Numbered from the stretch's first letter, positions 45,484 to 58,054 are shown. The stretch is 64,000 bases of DNA from Eriocheir sinensis (GCF_024679095.1 NW_026112164.1:497074-561073); one strand, 5' to 3'. Made by a program: numbers and translations. The notes: generated from the sequence alone by a model not told the origin.

Positions 45484-46190
45484 ATGTATTTGTTATTGTT
45501 TGTAAAGGTTGTGAGAAGGTTAGAAGAATGAAGTGTTTGTGTGTTGCTTGCTCGGTGATTTTACTTTTACTCTCCTGCTTTTAATCTGTTTTCATGGATT
45601 GTTAGAGGTTTGAATAGTGACTTTTGTGTTAGCTTTACTTTGTTTAGTTTTTCATGTGTTTATTAGTGTTTGTATTGTTTGTGGGAGGGTTAGAAGAATG
45701 ATGTGTTTGTGTGTTGCTTGCTCGAGATTTTTTTACTTTCTCTCGCTTTTTATCAGTTTTTTTAATGGCTGGGTTAGTTGTTTAGGGAGTCACTTTATTT
45801 TGTTGTTAGTATTTCTTTGTTGAGTCTTCCTTGTGTTGGTCATTTAGTGATTATTTCGAGATGCGTATGAGATCGATGTGTATTTTTTTTTTTTTTTTAC
45901 AACTAAGGAGACAGCTCAAGGGCACACAAAAAAAGGAAACAATAATAAAAAAAAGCCCGCTACTCGCTGCTCCTAAAAAAAAGAATCAAAAAGAGGTGGC
46001 CGAAAGAGAGGTCAATTTCGGGAGGAGTGTTGTGTTAGTCTATATTATTTGGACCTTTAAACAGTTCTTTTCTAATGGTTAATTGTTTAGATAGGGAGTG
46101 TTTTGTTGTTAGTATTTCTTTGTTGAATCTTCTGTGTTGGTCTTTTAGCGGAGGTGGTTGTGAGGGAGGTATGAGATCGATGTGTGTGGT
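45484..46190. repeat. T-rich tandem duplications split by a LINE tail
   Basis: GGTTAGAAGAATGAWGTGTT with GTGTGTTGCTTGCTCG occurs at about 45514 and 45687. TTGTTGTTAGTATTTCTTTG and ATGAGATCGATGTGT occur at about 45800-45880 and 46104-46185. Between the latter pair lies the LINE fragment at 45886. Confidence 0.65.
45886..46036 (-). mobile_element. LINE 3' tail fragment with poly(A)
   Basis: In minus sense: GGCCACCTCTTTTTGATTC, GAGCAGCGAGTAGCGGGC and GTGTGCCCTTGAGCTGTCTC, then poly(A). It matches the 3' UTR of the LINE at 54196-57271 and is 5'-truncated. Confidence 0.8.
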
Positions 46191-47344
46191 GGTCAGTATT
46201 TTAGTGTTTTTAATAATTTTTCATACGTGTTCTTCTTCTTTATTGGTTATATATTTCACGAGCTCCACGCATTTTTAAGTCGTATGTCTTCCTTTGTACA
46301 AGCCTCGGCGGTGTGTGTATTGATTTTCAGCAGGGCTCCCTTTCTATATTCATTTTTCAGTAAGTTCTTTTTAATGAATAGATGTTTTAACTCGTGCATT
46401 TTCAGTTGTCATTTCTCCTTTTTTATAGTTTACCTTGATATGTCGATTACTTTGAAAGCCATGCTAACGATTGACATGGCTCCATTTTTTTCCTTTATTC
46501 TTTTTTAATAAGTTTTCGTTCCTGGTTAGATATTTTAACTCATTCATTTTCGGCTGTCAGTTTTCCTTTCTACAGTTTGCCTCGTTTAGTCTATTGTATT
46601 TCACATTTAACGATGGGCATTTCTCTTTCTTTAGTATCTCTTTCCATTTTCGTTTTTAATAATCTCAGTTTTACGATTATATATCTTAACTCGTGCACAT
46701 TCATTTCGCTATCTTCCTTTGTACAGTTTGCGTCGGTCGGGTGTTAAGTCAAGGCTTTAATCAGACTACACGAACGGTTGACTTGCCTTCCTTTCCTTGT
46801 CTCTTTTCGCTGTTGTTTTTTAATTAGATCTCATTGATCGTTCGTAGTGTTTTGCCTCTCCGGCTCTGCGTTCTGTTCGGTTATCAGACGCCAGTCAGGC
46901 ACGTTTTTCAGGGAGTTTATGTTGAATCTTTGCTCTAATTCTTTCCCTTTGTGTGTGTTGAATTTCTGTTCGTCGGCTGATATTCCAATGTGTTTTTCAG
47001 GCAGTTTATGTTGAATATTTGCTCTCGTACTTTTCTCTTTTTTGTTTGTGTTGAATTTCCATCGGCGGCTGATTTTCCAATATGTTTTTAGTGTTCAGTT
47101 TCCCTCGACAGTGCCAATCATGTTCTCAATGCGGCTGAGGTAAAAAAAGAGACGAATTTGTTTACATTATATTATTCGAAAAGCAAATTCTAAACGTGCG
47201 TTACGTGTATGCACTATTGTAACAAGGCTTTCCTGATCATAGTGAACGGGACATTAGCGACGAAATGTTTGAGAATATTTTTACATATATATATTTTTTA
47301 TTAGTATTATTATTACTATTTTTTACGGTTCTGTTTGTTGCACC
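46191..47344. repeat. T-rich DNA with an 89-bp tandem repeat
   Basis: 46904-47100 contains two units plus a partial one with AGTTTATGTTGAAT and TTCCAATRTGTTTT. The rest is T-rich without a recognisable gene. Confidence 0.6.
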
Positions 47345-47629
47345 GGTAGACATTCTTGGCGGGGCTTGGTGGTCGGCCCCAGTCCGTTATGGCGCAGGCA
47401 AGTGTTTATAGTGGCGCCATCTTGCTTGGCTCATGCTGCCCCCCGAACCTCATCTTAGATCCTTTGTTTTAGAGAGAGAATCTAGAGTCCGGGTTGATAG
47501 GTGGTTTGTCTTCAGGACAGCATGTGGGTAGTCTTAGGCCACTCGGCGGTGACTGAAAAATCCCAACTTGTGGCGCCGGGCGGGACGCGAACCCGCTGAG
47601 CCTACTCCTGGACGCCGCGCCTACACCGC
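47345..47629 (-). mobile_element. tRNA-derived SINE, family 2, uninterrupted body
   Basis: Same body as the copies at 7436 and 15270 (plus strand GCGCAGGCAAGTGTTTATAG, GGACAGCATGTGGGTAGTC, CACTCGGCGGTGACTGAAAA). The tRNA head at the right is partly degraded (GACGCGAACCC for the B-box) and is cut at about 47629 by an element C copy. Confidence 0.82.
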
Positions 47630-47745
47630 GTCGTCAAACTATCACTAGGCTCATAAAACTAGCCATGGAAATACTAACACAACCTCTACCAAAGCCTTAT
47701 CAGATTTATTTGTGTGAGCCCCGAAACGTTTAAGAATATGGGGCC
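47630..47745 (+). mobile_element. Element C, right half
   Basis: TCAAACTATCACTAGGCTCA, then CATGGAAATACTAACACAAC, ending CGAAACGTTTAAGAATATGG. Fused directly to a SINE head on the left. Confidence 0.75.
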
Positions 47746-47794
47746 ACATGTATTAGGTAGCCGTATAATATTAAATCAAAACAATCACTTCCCA

Positions 47795-47873
47795 TGGAAA
47801 TACCCACAACGTATACCAAAGTCTTATCCAGTGTGAGTGTTTAAACCCCAAAATGCTTGAGAATACGGGCCTC
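47795..47873 (+). mobile_element. Element C, right third
   Basis: CCATGGAAATACCCACAACG, then CAAAATGCTTGAGAATACGG with GCC. Confidence 0.65.
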
Positions 47874-48007
47874 TCATGATAAGGTAGCCGTCCAGTGATA
47901 AACAAGAAGAGTAACGTGGCGGAAACAGCCGGAAAAGGAGGAGGAGGGAGGCGTGAAGGAGCGCAAGTTACGTCCCTCGCTGATACTGTCACTAAAACGA
48001 GCCAGCA

Positions 48008-48228
48008 GGGACGGTATTCTCAGACTCAGCCACCTCTCACATCAACTATTTCCAAAGGCCAAAAAGGAGTTCAGTCGGGTCCTCATGAGTGTTTCTTTAG
48101 GTTCAGGGTACAGAAGTAGGGTCAAATTATCACCAGGGTCATGAAACTACCCGTGAAAACGCCTCAAACTCCTACGAAAGCCATGTCAAATATGTGTGCT
48201 TGGGCGCCGAAATGTTTAAGAATATGAC
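48008..48228 (+). mobile_element. Element C, near full length
   Basis: Starts CGGTATTCTCAGACTCAGCC and runs through CTATTTCCAAAGGCCAAAAA, GGGTCCTCATGAGTGTTTC and AAACTACCCGTGAAAACGCC to GCCGAAATGTTTAAGAATAT. Confidence 0.78.
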
Positions 48229-48439
48229 CCCGGGAAGGAAAAAAGGGGAAGGATGGAAGGCAATTGTGACAGCGAGGCGAGAGAGAGAGAGAGAGAGAGC
48301 GTCAGTATTCATTTCCGGGCGTGAATAGCGACGTAATGTAAAGATGCTGCGCTAAAGAGATTCAGTAATGAGGAGATGCGATGACCGGGCTGTTAAGGGG
48401 ATGCTTCTTTCTCTTTGCTTTCTCTAACCGTTCCCTTCT

Positions 48440-50300
48440 TTCACTTAACGTTTCTTTAATTCGTGCAACGTTCCTTCTCTTTATTCAACGTTCATTCCCT
48501 TCGACCAACGTTCCTCTTTTCATTCACTAACTCAAATGTCCTTTCACCCAACGTTTCTCCCCTTCATCCAATGTTCTTTCTCTTCACACAACGTTCTCTC
48601 CCTTCACCCAACGTTTTCTCCCTTCACCCAGCGTTCTTTCCCTTCACCCAACGTTCTTTCCCTTCACCCAACGTTTCTCCCCTTCATCCAATGTTCTTTC
48701 TCTTCACACAACGTTCTTTCCCTTCACCCAACGTTCTTTCCCTTCACCCAGCGTTCTTTCCCTTCACCCAACGTTCTTTCCCTTCAACCAACGTTTCTTT
48801 CTCTTCACCCAACGTTTATTTCCCTTCACCCAACGTTTATTTCTCTTCACCCAACTTTTCTTTCCCTTCACCCAACCTTTATTGCCATTCACCCAACGTT
48901 TCTTTCCCTTCACCCAACGTTTCTTTCCCTTCACCCAACGTTTCTTTCCCTTCACCCAACGTTCTTTCCCTTCTCCCAACGTTTATTTCCCTTCTCCCAA
49001 CGTTTCTTTCCCTTCACCCAACGTTCTTTCCCTTCACCCAACGTTTCTCCCCTTCATCCAATGTTCTTTCTCTTCACACAACGTTCTCTCCCTTCACCCA
49101 ACGTTTTCTCCCTTCACCCAGCGTTCTTTCCCTTCACCCAACGTTCTTTCCCTTCACCCAACGTTCTTTCCCTTCTCCCAACGTTTCTTTCCCTTCACCC
49201 AACGTTTCTTTCCCTTCACCCAACGTTTCTTTCTCTTCACCCAACGTTTCTTTCCCTTCACCCAACGTTTCTTTCCCTTCACCCAACGTTTCTTTCCCTT
49301 CACCCAACGTTTCTTTCCCTTCACCCAACGTTCTTTCCCTTCACCCAACGTTTCTTTCCCTTCACCCAACGTTTCTTTCCCTTCACCCAACGTTTCTTTC
49401 CCTTCACCCAACGTTTCTTTCCCTTCACCCAACGTTCTTTCCCTTCACCCAACGTTCTTTCCCTTCTCCCAACGTTTCTTTCCCTTCTCCCAACGTTTCT
49501 TTCCCTTCACCCAACGTTTCTTTCCCTTCACCCAACGTTACTTTCCATAACCCAACCTTTCTTTCCCTTCACCCAACGTTTCTTTCCCTTCACCCAACGT
49601 TCTTTCCCTTCACCCAACGTTTCTTTCCCTTCACCCAACGTTTCTTTCCCTTTTCCCAACGTTTCTTTCCCTTCACCCAACGTTTCTTTCCCTTCACCCA
49701 ACGTTTCTTTCCCTTCACCCAACGTTTCTTTCCCTTCACCCAACGTTCTTTCCCTTCACCCAACGTTTCTTTCCCTTCTCCCAACGTTTCTTTCCCTTCA
49801 CCCAACGTTCTTTCCCTTCACCCAACGTTTCTCCCCTTCATCCAATGTTCTTTCTCTTTACACAACGTTCTCTCCCTTCACCCAACGTTTTCTCCCTTCA
49901 CCAATCGTTCTTTCCTTCACCCAACGTTCTTTCACTTCTCCAAACGTTTATTTCCCTTCACCCAACGTTTCTTTCCCTTCACCTAACGTTTTCTCCCTTC
50001 ACCCAACGTTCTTTCCCTTCACCCAACGTTTCTTTCCCTTCTCCCAACGTTTCTTTCCCTTCACCCAACGTTCTTTCCCTTCACCCAACGTTTCTTTCCC
50101 TTCACCCAACGTTCTTTCCCTTCACCCAACGTTTCTTTCCCTTCACCCAACGTTTCTTTCCCTTCACCCATCGTTCTTTCCCTTCACCCAACGTTTCTTT
50201 TCCTTCAACCAACGTTCTTTCCCTTCATCCAACGTTTTTTTCCCTCCACCCAACGTTCTTTCCCTTCACCCACCGTTCTTTCCCTTAACCTATCGTTCCA
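48440..50300. repeat. ~21-bp satellite (TTCCCTTCACCCAACGTTTC)n
   Basis: About 90 units of 20-21 bp. Mixed 20 and 21 lengths make the frame wander, yet no stops arise, producing plus frames over 500 codons; these are artefacts. A higher-order block (CTCCCCTTCATCCAATGTTC, CTTTCTCTTCACACAACG, then TCTCCCTTCACCCAACG) recurs near 48555, 48675, 49037 and 49828. Confidence 0.95.
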
Positions 50301-50845
50301 GCTTTCCGTCACCCTTCCCTCTCTCATGTTTCTTCACCCAGCGTTCTTTCCCTTCACCCACTTAACTGTTCCTTCACTCACTCAACTATCCCTTCCCTTC
50401 ACCCGACGTTCCCTTCCTTCACTTACCCAGCTGTTCCTTCCCTTCATTCACCCAATCACGGTTCCCCTCTTCCCTTCCAACAGCTTCCCCCATCACTTAT
50501 GCCTCCATCTTGTCACCCAACGTTCTCTCTTCAGCCAGCATTCTCCCTTCCACCCCCCATACCCACGTCACCGAACTGCCCCCGTCAAGTACTATTTTGC
50601 TTCGTCACCCAGACTTCTCCTTCAGTAACTCAGGATTCACCTTTCACCCAACAAACCTTGAGTCACCCAGTGTCCCTCGTTGTGTAGCCCATTATTCCCC
50701 AAACTCAGGTCACCCAGCATTCCTTCCTTCACCCAAAACACCATCCGTCAGTCACCCAGTCAGTAGTTTCATATCTACATGGCCATATTCTTCGTGTTCG
50801 CCCATGTCACCCAGCGCTGCCTTTGTCCCCCAGCCTTCCTCCGTC
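50301..50845. repeat. Degenerate continuation of the 21-bp satellite
   Basis: Irregularly spaced CACCCAGCGTTC, CACCCAACGTTC and related pieces, grading into the next satellite. Confidence 0.7.
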
Positions 50846-52240
50846 ACCCAGCGTTCCCTTATCAACATGTTCCCTTTTCCTCTCCCCCACGTTATCATGT
50901 TACAAATGTCCACTCATGTCACCCAGCGTTCCCTTATCAACATGTTCCCTTTTCCTCTCCCCCACGTTATCATGTTACAAATGTCCACTCATGTTAACCA
51001 GCGTTCCCTTATCAACATGTTCCCTTTTCCTCTCCCCCACGTTATCATGTTACAAATGTCCACTCATGTCAGGCAGCGTTCCCTTATCAACATGTCCCTT
51101 TCTTTCCTTTCCCCCACTGTCTCAGGTTACAAAATAATGTCCACTCATGTCAGCCAGCGTTCCCTTATCAACTTGTCCCTTTTCCTTTCCCCCACGTTAT
51201 CATGTTACAAATGTCCACTCATGTCAGCCAGCGTTCCCTTATCAACATGTCCCTTTCTTTCCTTTCCCCCACGGTCTCAGGTTACAAATGTCCACTCATG
51301 TCAGCCAGCGTTCCCTTATCAACTTGTCCCTTTTCCTCTCCCCCACGTTATCATGTTACAAATGTCCACTCATGTCAGCCAGCGTTCCCTTATCAACATG
51401 TCCCTTTCTTTCCTTTCCCCCACTGTCTCAGGTTACAAAATAATGTCCACTCATGTCAGCCAGCGTTCCCTTATCAACATGTCCCTTTCTTTCCTCTCTC
51501 CACGTTATCAGGTTAAAAATGTCCACTCATGTCAGCCAGCGTTCCCTTATCAACATGTCCCTTTCTTTCCTCTCTCCACGTTATCAGGTTAAAAATGTCC
51601 ACTCATGTCAGCCAGCGTTCCCTTATCAACATGTCCCTTTCTTTCCTCTCTCCACGTTATCAGGTTAAAAATGTCCACTCATGTCAGCCAGCGTTCCCTT
51701 ATCAACATGTCCCTTTCTTTCCTCTCTCCACGTTATCAGGTTAAAAATGTCCACTCATGTCAGCCAGCGTTCCCTTATCAACATCTCCCTTTTCCTCTGC
51801 CCCACGGTCTCAGGTTACAAATGTCCACTCATGTCACCCAGCGTTCCCTTATCAACATGTCCATTTATTTCCCCTCCCCCACGGTCTCAGGCTACAAATG
51901 TCCGCTCATGTCACCCAGCGTTCCCTTATCAACATGTCCATTTCTTTCCCCTCCCCCACGGTCTCAGGTTACAAATGTCCGCTCATGTCAGCCAGCGTTC
52001 CCTTATCAACATGTCCATTTCTTTCCCCTCCCCCACGTTCTCAGGTTACAAATGTCCGCTCATGTCAGGCAGCGTTCCCTTATCAACATGTCCCTTTCTT
52101 TCCTTTCCCCCACTGTCTCAGGTTACAAATGTCCACTCATGTCAGCCAGCGTTTCCTTATCAACATGTCCCTTCCTTTCCTTTCCCCCATGTTCTCAGGT
52201 TACAAATGTCCACTCATGTCAACCAGCGTTCCCTATCATG
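50846..52240. repeat. ~76-bp satellite
   Basis: About 18 units: GTCAGCCAGCGTTCCCTTAT, CAACATGTCCCTTTCTTTCC, CCCACGTTATCAGGTTA and CAAATGTCCACTCAT. 76 is not a multiple of three, so each frame cycles through three translations; not coding. Sub-types with TTTTCCTCTCCCC or TTTCTTTCCTTTCCCC alternate. Confidence 0.95.
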
Positions 52241-52329
52241 TCCCGTCCCTCGTCCCTTCCCCCGCGTCCTCGGGTTATCACTGTTTCCCCGCTAACATGT
52301 TCCGCTGTCAGCCAATATTCCTCCGTCGG

Positions 52330-52720
52330 CTGGTCCGGCGGCGCACTCTTCCCCTCCTCCTCCTCCTCCTCCTTCTCCTCCTCCTCCTCCGCTCGTCCTC
52401 CTCCTGGCACCAATTTGTAGGTCATTGTCGTCCTGTCACACATCCCGCCCGTCACCGCCTCGTCTGACCCTCCTCGCCGCCGCTGCTGGGCTGGAGTTTG
52501 TTGTGACGTCTAAGCCAATGGGTCTGGGGTGGTGTTGGTGGCCTGGTCTCTGATGCTTTTGTTAGGGGAGAATTGATGGGTTATAGTGGTGGTATTTTTT
52601 GTTGGAATGCTTGCTAACTATTTTCCTCCCCTTCCCCTGACGTTCCTCACCTTCCCCTAACGTTCCTCCCCTTCCCCTAACGTTCCTCCCCTTCCCCTAA
52701 CGTTCCTTCCCTTCCCCTAA
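52330..52720. repeat. (TCC)n and a 20-bp AACGTTCC repeat
   Basis: (TCC/CTC)n at 52350-52400. At 52623-52718 there are about five units of CCCTTCCCCTAACGTTCCTC, resembling the 21-bp satellite unit. Confidence 0.85.
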
Positions 52721-52779
52721 CTAAAGGAATTCAGCGCCTCGTGACTCAAGATGCCGCGGCGCCAAGCTTCCCTGATCAG

Positions 52780-53560
52780 TCAACCCAATCGAATCCAATC
52801 GCCTTTTGTAATTTTTGTTTTCTTTCTCCTCTCTCGGGCCGACACACTGCACGGCTTCCTGTGCCATCTTTCTTCTTTATCTTTCTTCTTTTCTTCTTTC
52901 TTTATCTTCTTGCTTCATAATCTTCTTGCTTTTCGTCTTTGTCCTCTTTTCTTTCTTCTTTCTTCTTTATCTTCTTTTCTTTCTTCTTTAGCTTCTTCCT
53001 TTATCTTGCTATTGTTTTTTTACACCCTTTTATTTTTCTTCTTTATTCTTCTTCTGTTCCTTCCTTCCTTCCTTTCTCTATTCTTCTCTTCTTCCTCGTC
53101 ATCCACTATTTTTCTCCTTTCTTGCCTCTCATTCTCGTCTTCTTTGTTATTTTTGTTTCTTCACTCCTTTATTTATTCTCTTCTTCCTTTGCCATCTTCG
53201 GTTTTTTGCCTCAAGTCTACTTTTCTCCATTAACATCTGTTTCTTTTCCATCCTTCTAACCTCTTATTCTTCTCTTCTTCTTTGTTATCTACCGTTTCTT
53301 TCCTCCTTGCTTTTACTCTTCTCATGTTCCTTTATTCCCTTCTTCCTCCTATTCTTCTTTTCTCCCTTGTCATCATCTGTTTCTGTATTCACATCTCACC
53401 GCTATTCTTCTTCCTTCTCTTTGTCACATGTTCTTCTTTACACCTCTCCTACCGCTATTATTCTCTCCTCTCCTTTGTCATCTCTTTCTTTACTCACTCC
53501 TTGCGTCCATTCTTCTCGTCTTCCTTTGTCTGTCTACTGTTCTCTCTCACCTGCTGAACC
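52780..53560. repeat. TTC/TTCC-rich low-complexity DNA
   Basis: Long Phe/Leu/Ser frames are compositional. No gene. Confidence 0.8.
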
Positions 53561-53682
53561 TCTTACCTGCTTTCCCCTTTCACACGCTTCTTTTCCACGT
53601 CGTTGTACTCTCTATAGCGTTGTTGGTAGAGTCGTTCGTCATTGTTCGTATTCTTGTATAGTCGACGTTTAGTGTACCGAAG

Positions 53683-54026
53683 CCCGTATTCTCAGAGGCT
53701 TCCGGCACTCACGACAGCTATTTCCAAAGGCCACAAAGGAGGTAAGTCGGGTTCTCATGAGTGTTTCTTCACGTTCATGGTGCAGAGCCTTGTCAAACTA
53801 TCAATCGCCTCATAAAACTACCCTTGGAAATACTAAGCCCATATTAGTCGGGTTCTCGTGAGTGTTTCTTCACGTTCATGGTGCAGAAGTGTGGTCAGAC
53901 TATCGCTAGGCTCAAAAAAACTACCCAAAGAAATATTAATCGGTCTGCCCATGGAAATATTAACACCACCTCTACGAAAGCCTTACTATATGTGGGTGTG
54001 TGAGCCCCGGAATGTTTGAGAATACG
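53683..54026 (+). mobile_element. Element C with internal duplication; best terminal pair
   Basis: Left GCCCGTATTCTCAGAGGCTT with CCGG; right GAGCCCCGGAATGTTTGAGA with ATACGG, inverted to each other. The middle part (GGGTTCTCATGAGTGTTTCT, CACGTTCATGGTGCAGA, CTCATAAAACTACC) is duplicated at about 53850-53930. No ORF. Confidence 0.82.
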
Positions 54027-54193
54027 GATCTTTTTGTTTGCTCTTCACTCACATAGATCATGCATATATACTTCATTGTTTCCTGCGTGTTCTCATGTGT
54101 CTATCACCGTCACCAACCCTTTCATGCTCTGGTGTGGACTGAGGCGGCTTATTCCTGCTGTTGCTCCTCATCCACGCATAACACGTACTCTTT

Positions 54194-54195
<2 letters not shown>

Positions 54196-54227
<32 letters not shown>

Positions 54228-57200
54228 GCAAAGGAGACAGTTCAAGGGCACACAAAAAGCAAACATTAATGAAAAAAAAGCCCGCTACTCACTGCTCCTA
54301 AAAAGAATCCAAAGAGGTGGCCGAAAGATAGGTCAGTTTTGGGAGGAGAGGTGTCCTGATACCCTCCTCTTGAAAGAGTTTAAGTCGTAGGCAGGAGGAA
54401 ATACAGATGAAGGAAGATTGTTCCAGAGTTTACCAGCGTGAGGGATGAAAGAGTGAAGATGCTGGTTAACTCTTGCATAAGGGGTTTGGACAGTATAGGG
54501 ATGAGCATGAGTAGAAAGTCGAGTGCAGCGCTGCGGGAGGGGAGGCATGCAGTTAGCAAGTTCAGAAGAGCAGTCAGCGTGGAAATATCGATAGAAGATA
54601 GAAAGAGGCAACATTGCGGAATTTAAGGGTAGAAGACTATCAGTATGAGGAGAGCTGATGAGACGAAGAGCCTTAGCCTCCACTCTGTCCAGAAGAGCTG
54701 TGTGAGGGAGCCCCCACACATGAGATGCATACTCCATACGAGGCGGACAAGGCCCTGTATATGGACAGCAACTGTGCAGGGGAGAAGAACTGGCGGAGAC
54801 GGTACAAAACGCCCAGCCTCGAGGAAGCTGATTTAGTAAGAGATGAGATATGAAGTTTCCAGTTGAGATTTTGAGTTAAGGATAGACCGAGAATGTTTAG
54901 TGTTGAGGAAGGTGATAGCTGGGTGTTGTCAAAGAATAGGGGATAGTTGTTTGGAAGATTCTGTCGAGTGGATAGGTGGAGAAACTGTGTTTTTGAGGCG
55001 TTGAAGGACACCAGGTTCTTCTTGCCCCAATCGGAAATAATAGTAAGGTCTGAGGCTAAGCGTTCTGCAGTCTCCAGCCTTGAGTCGTTAAGTTCCTGAA
55101 GGGTGGGTCTTCTATTAAAAGAAGCTGAATAATGCAGAGTGGAATCATCGGCGTAGGAATGGATAGGACAGTTCGTTTTGGAAAGAAGATCATCAATGAA
55201 CAACAGAAAAAGAGGGAGATAGGACAGAACCCTGTGGGACACCACTGTTAATAGATTTAGGAGAAGAACAGTGACCGTCTACCACGGCAGAAATAGAACG
55301 GTCAGAAAGGAAACTGGAGATAAAGGTACAGAGAGAAGGATAGAAACCGTAGGAGGGTAGTTTTGAAAGCAAGATTTGTGCCAGACCCTATCAAAAGCTT
55401 TTGATATGTCCAGCGCAATAGCAAAGTTTCACCGAAACGGCTAAGAGAGGATGACCAAGAGTCAGTTAAGAGGCTAGAGATCACCAGTAGAACGCCCCTT
55501 GCGGAACCCATACTGGCGATCAGATAGAAGGTCAGAAGTGAAGGTGCTTTTGAATCTTCCGGTTAAGGATTGATTCAAAAGCTTTAGATAGACAAGAAAG
55601 TAAAGCAAAAGGACGGTAGTTTGAGGGATTGGAGCGGTCAACCTTCTTATGTACAGGCTGTATGAAGGCATACTTCCAGCAAGAAGTAAAGGTAGATGTT
55701 GACAGGCACAGGCGAAATAGTTTGAACATGCAGGGTGACAGAACGGAGGCACAGTTTTTAAGTACAATAGGAGGCACTCCATCAGGTCCATGTTTTCTGA
55801 GGATTGAGGCCAGAGAGGGCATAGAAAACATCATTTTGAAGAATCTTTATAACAGGCATAAAGGAGTCAGAGGGGATGAGTAGGAGGAATATGCCCAGAA
55901 TCGTCCAGAGTGGAGTTTTTAGAAAAGTTTGAGAGAAGAGTTCAGCCTTAGAGATAGATGAGACGGCAGTGTTGCTGTCAGGACTGAGGAGTGGAGGGAA
56001 AGATGAAGAAGTGAAGTTGGAGGAGATGTTTATGGCTAGATGCCAGAAGTCACGGGAAGAGTTAGAGAAAGCAAGGTTTTGACATTTTCTATTAATGAAA
56101 GAATTTTTGGTTAGTCGGAGAATAGATTTGGCACGATTTCGGGCAGAAATGTAAAGTTCATAATTAGCATTAGTTTGAAGGCTCTGGTACCTTTTGTGAG
56201 CTACCTCTATCATGGATAGCACGAGAACAAGCGTTATTAAACCAAGGCTTTTTTGCGTGAGGAGTAGAAAGAACGAGGAATGTATGCCCATTCCAGAGAC
56301 AATCACCTCTGTGATGCGCTGAGCACACACAGAGGGGTCTCTATCCTGGAAGCAATAATCATTCCACGGGAATCGGAAAAGTACATCCTCAGGTTGTCCC
56401 ACCGAGCTGAAGCAAAATGCCAGAAGCATCGCCTCTTCGGTGGGTCCAGAGGGTGTACAGGAGCGATAGGAAAGGATGCAGAAATAAGATTGTGATCGGA
56501 GGAGCCCAACGGAGAGAACAGTTTGACAGAATAAGCAGAAGGGTTTGAGGTAAGGAAGAGGTCTAGAATGTTGGGCCGATCTCCAAGACGGTCGGGAATA
56601 CGTGTAGGGTGCTGGACCAACTGCTCTAGGTCGTTGAGGATAGCAAAGTTGTAGGCTTGTTCACCAGGATGGTCAGTGAAAGAGGATGAAAGCCAAAGCT
56701 GGTGGTGAACATTGAAATCTCCTAGGATGGAGATTTCAGCGAAGGGAGAGTGGGTCAAGATGTGCTCCACTTTAGAATTCAAATAGTCAAAGAATTTTAC
56801 ATAGTTGGTAGAGTTAGGTGAGAGATAAACAGCACAGATGTATTTAGTAATAGAATGACAGTGAAGTCTTAACCAGATGGTGGAAAATTCAGAAGAGTCA
56901 AGGTCGTGGGCACGAGAGCAAGTGATGTCGTTGCGCACGTAGGCGCAACATCCAGCTTTGTATTGAAATTTAGGATAGAGATAGTAGGAGGGAACAGAGT
57001 AGAGATTGCTGTCAGTAGCCTCAGAAACCTGTGTTTCGGTAAGGAAGAGAAGGTGAGGTTTAGAGGAGGAGAGATGATGTTCCACAGAATGAAAATTAGA
57101 GCGAAGACCGCGAATGTTGCAGAAATTGAGAAGAAAGAGGTTCGAGGAGTTATCAAGACACCTCTCGGGTCGGCAGCCAGAAGGGGAGTCCTCCCTGGGG

Positions 57201-57271
57201 GAATTTGTGGCCCCCCCCCCCCAGTCGGGGACTCCGAGGCTTGGTGTATGCGCGCCATTTTGAAATTTTGA
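54196..57271 (-). mobile_element. Second LINE type (Jockey-superfamily-like), nearly full-length ORF2 with poly(A) tail
   Basis: Minus-strand element with a poly(A) of about 28 (54196-54224 on plus as T), a 3' UTR of about 110 bp and an ORF2 of about 2.9 kb. Endonuclease: [49 protein letters not shown] and [70 protein letters not shown], and the catalytic HSYADDSTLHYS. The C-terminus has LWNNLPSSVFP and LNSFKRRV. Frame breaks include a poly-C tract at 57212 and changes near 56300, 55510-55470 and 55250. It is dead but young-looking. Tail fragments occur at 15412 and 45886. Confidence 0.9.
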
Positions 57272-57709
57272 TTTTGGGAAAAGGTGTATATGTTGTGTGA
57301 ATGTAGTGTGGTGTGGATAAAGAGAGGATCTGTCTTGTGTCTTCTCTCTTCCTTTCTAATCTTCTATTCTCCTTCCTCCTCCTCGTATAATATATGTAGC
57401 ACCTTTACCAACCCTTGATGCTCTTCCGTCGGCCTTGGAAGTGTGAGAGGGAGAGGAGAGTGAAGGACGGAGGTAAGGAGGAATAGATGGAGGAGGGAAG
57501 GATAGAAGGAGGAGGAGGAGAAGGAAGGAGGGAGGGAGGCAATATTCTGGACGCTATATTCAGACCCACACACTTCCCTGTCCCCTCCTGCATCCTGTCC
57601 CTTCTTTTCTTGTCTCCTTTCTCCTTCTCTGTGTACTTCCTCTGGCAATTATTTCTTGGCATTGTGTCGTAGGAGTTTACTTCTTTGGCGTTACTCTCAA
57701 GCCCCATAG

Positions 57710-57711
<2 letters not shown>
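57272..57711. other. Spacer, no gene seen
   Basis: May include the 5' end of the LINE. The rest is GGA/CT-rich. Confidence 0.4.
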
Positions 57712-57759
<48 letters not shown>

Positions 57760-57775
57760 CTCTCTCTCTCTCTCG
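57712..57775. repeat. (CA)n followed by (TC)n
   Basis: CA to 57756, then TC to 57774. Confidence 0.95.
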
Positions 57776-58054
57776 TCCCTTTGTCAGTACTCTTCCCTTC
57801 GCCTTTAAAATGACATTACCTCCGGTCTCTCCTCCTCCTCCTCCTCCTCCTCACTTGCATTCCGTCCGTCCCTTCGTCAGCCATCGTCCAGTCATCAGTA
57901 ACTGTCCCTGCTTTTATGTTCCTGTTCCTCCTTCACCCTTTGCTCACTCACGTCCACAGTCACTTAAAGTTCCTCGTTCCTCATCACTCGTGTCTTTATC
58001 TGCATGTAATACCCCTTTGTCAGCTTATATTCCTTCGGTTCGTGTTCTCCAATG

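Noticed and set aside
48440..50300. CRISPR-like regular repeats
   Set aside because: No unique spacers; units are contiguous and the genome is eukaryotic.
48463..52467. ORFs up to 609 codons (Ser-Phe-Pro or Leu-Ser-Thr repeats)
   Set aside because: CT-rich satellites of 20-21 and 76 bp; frames wander and no codon constraint is visible.
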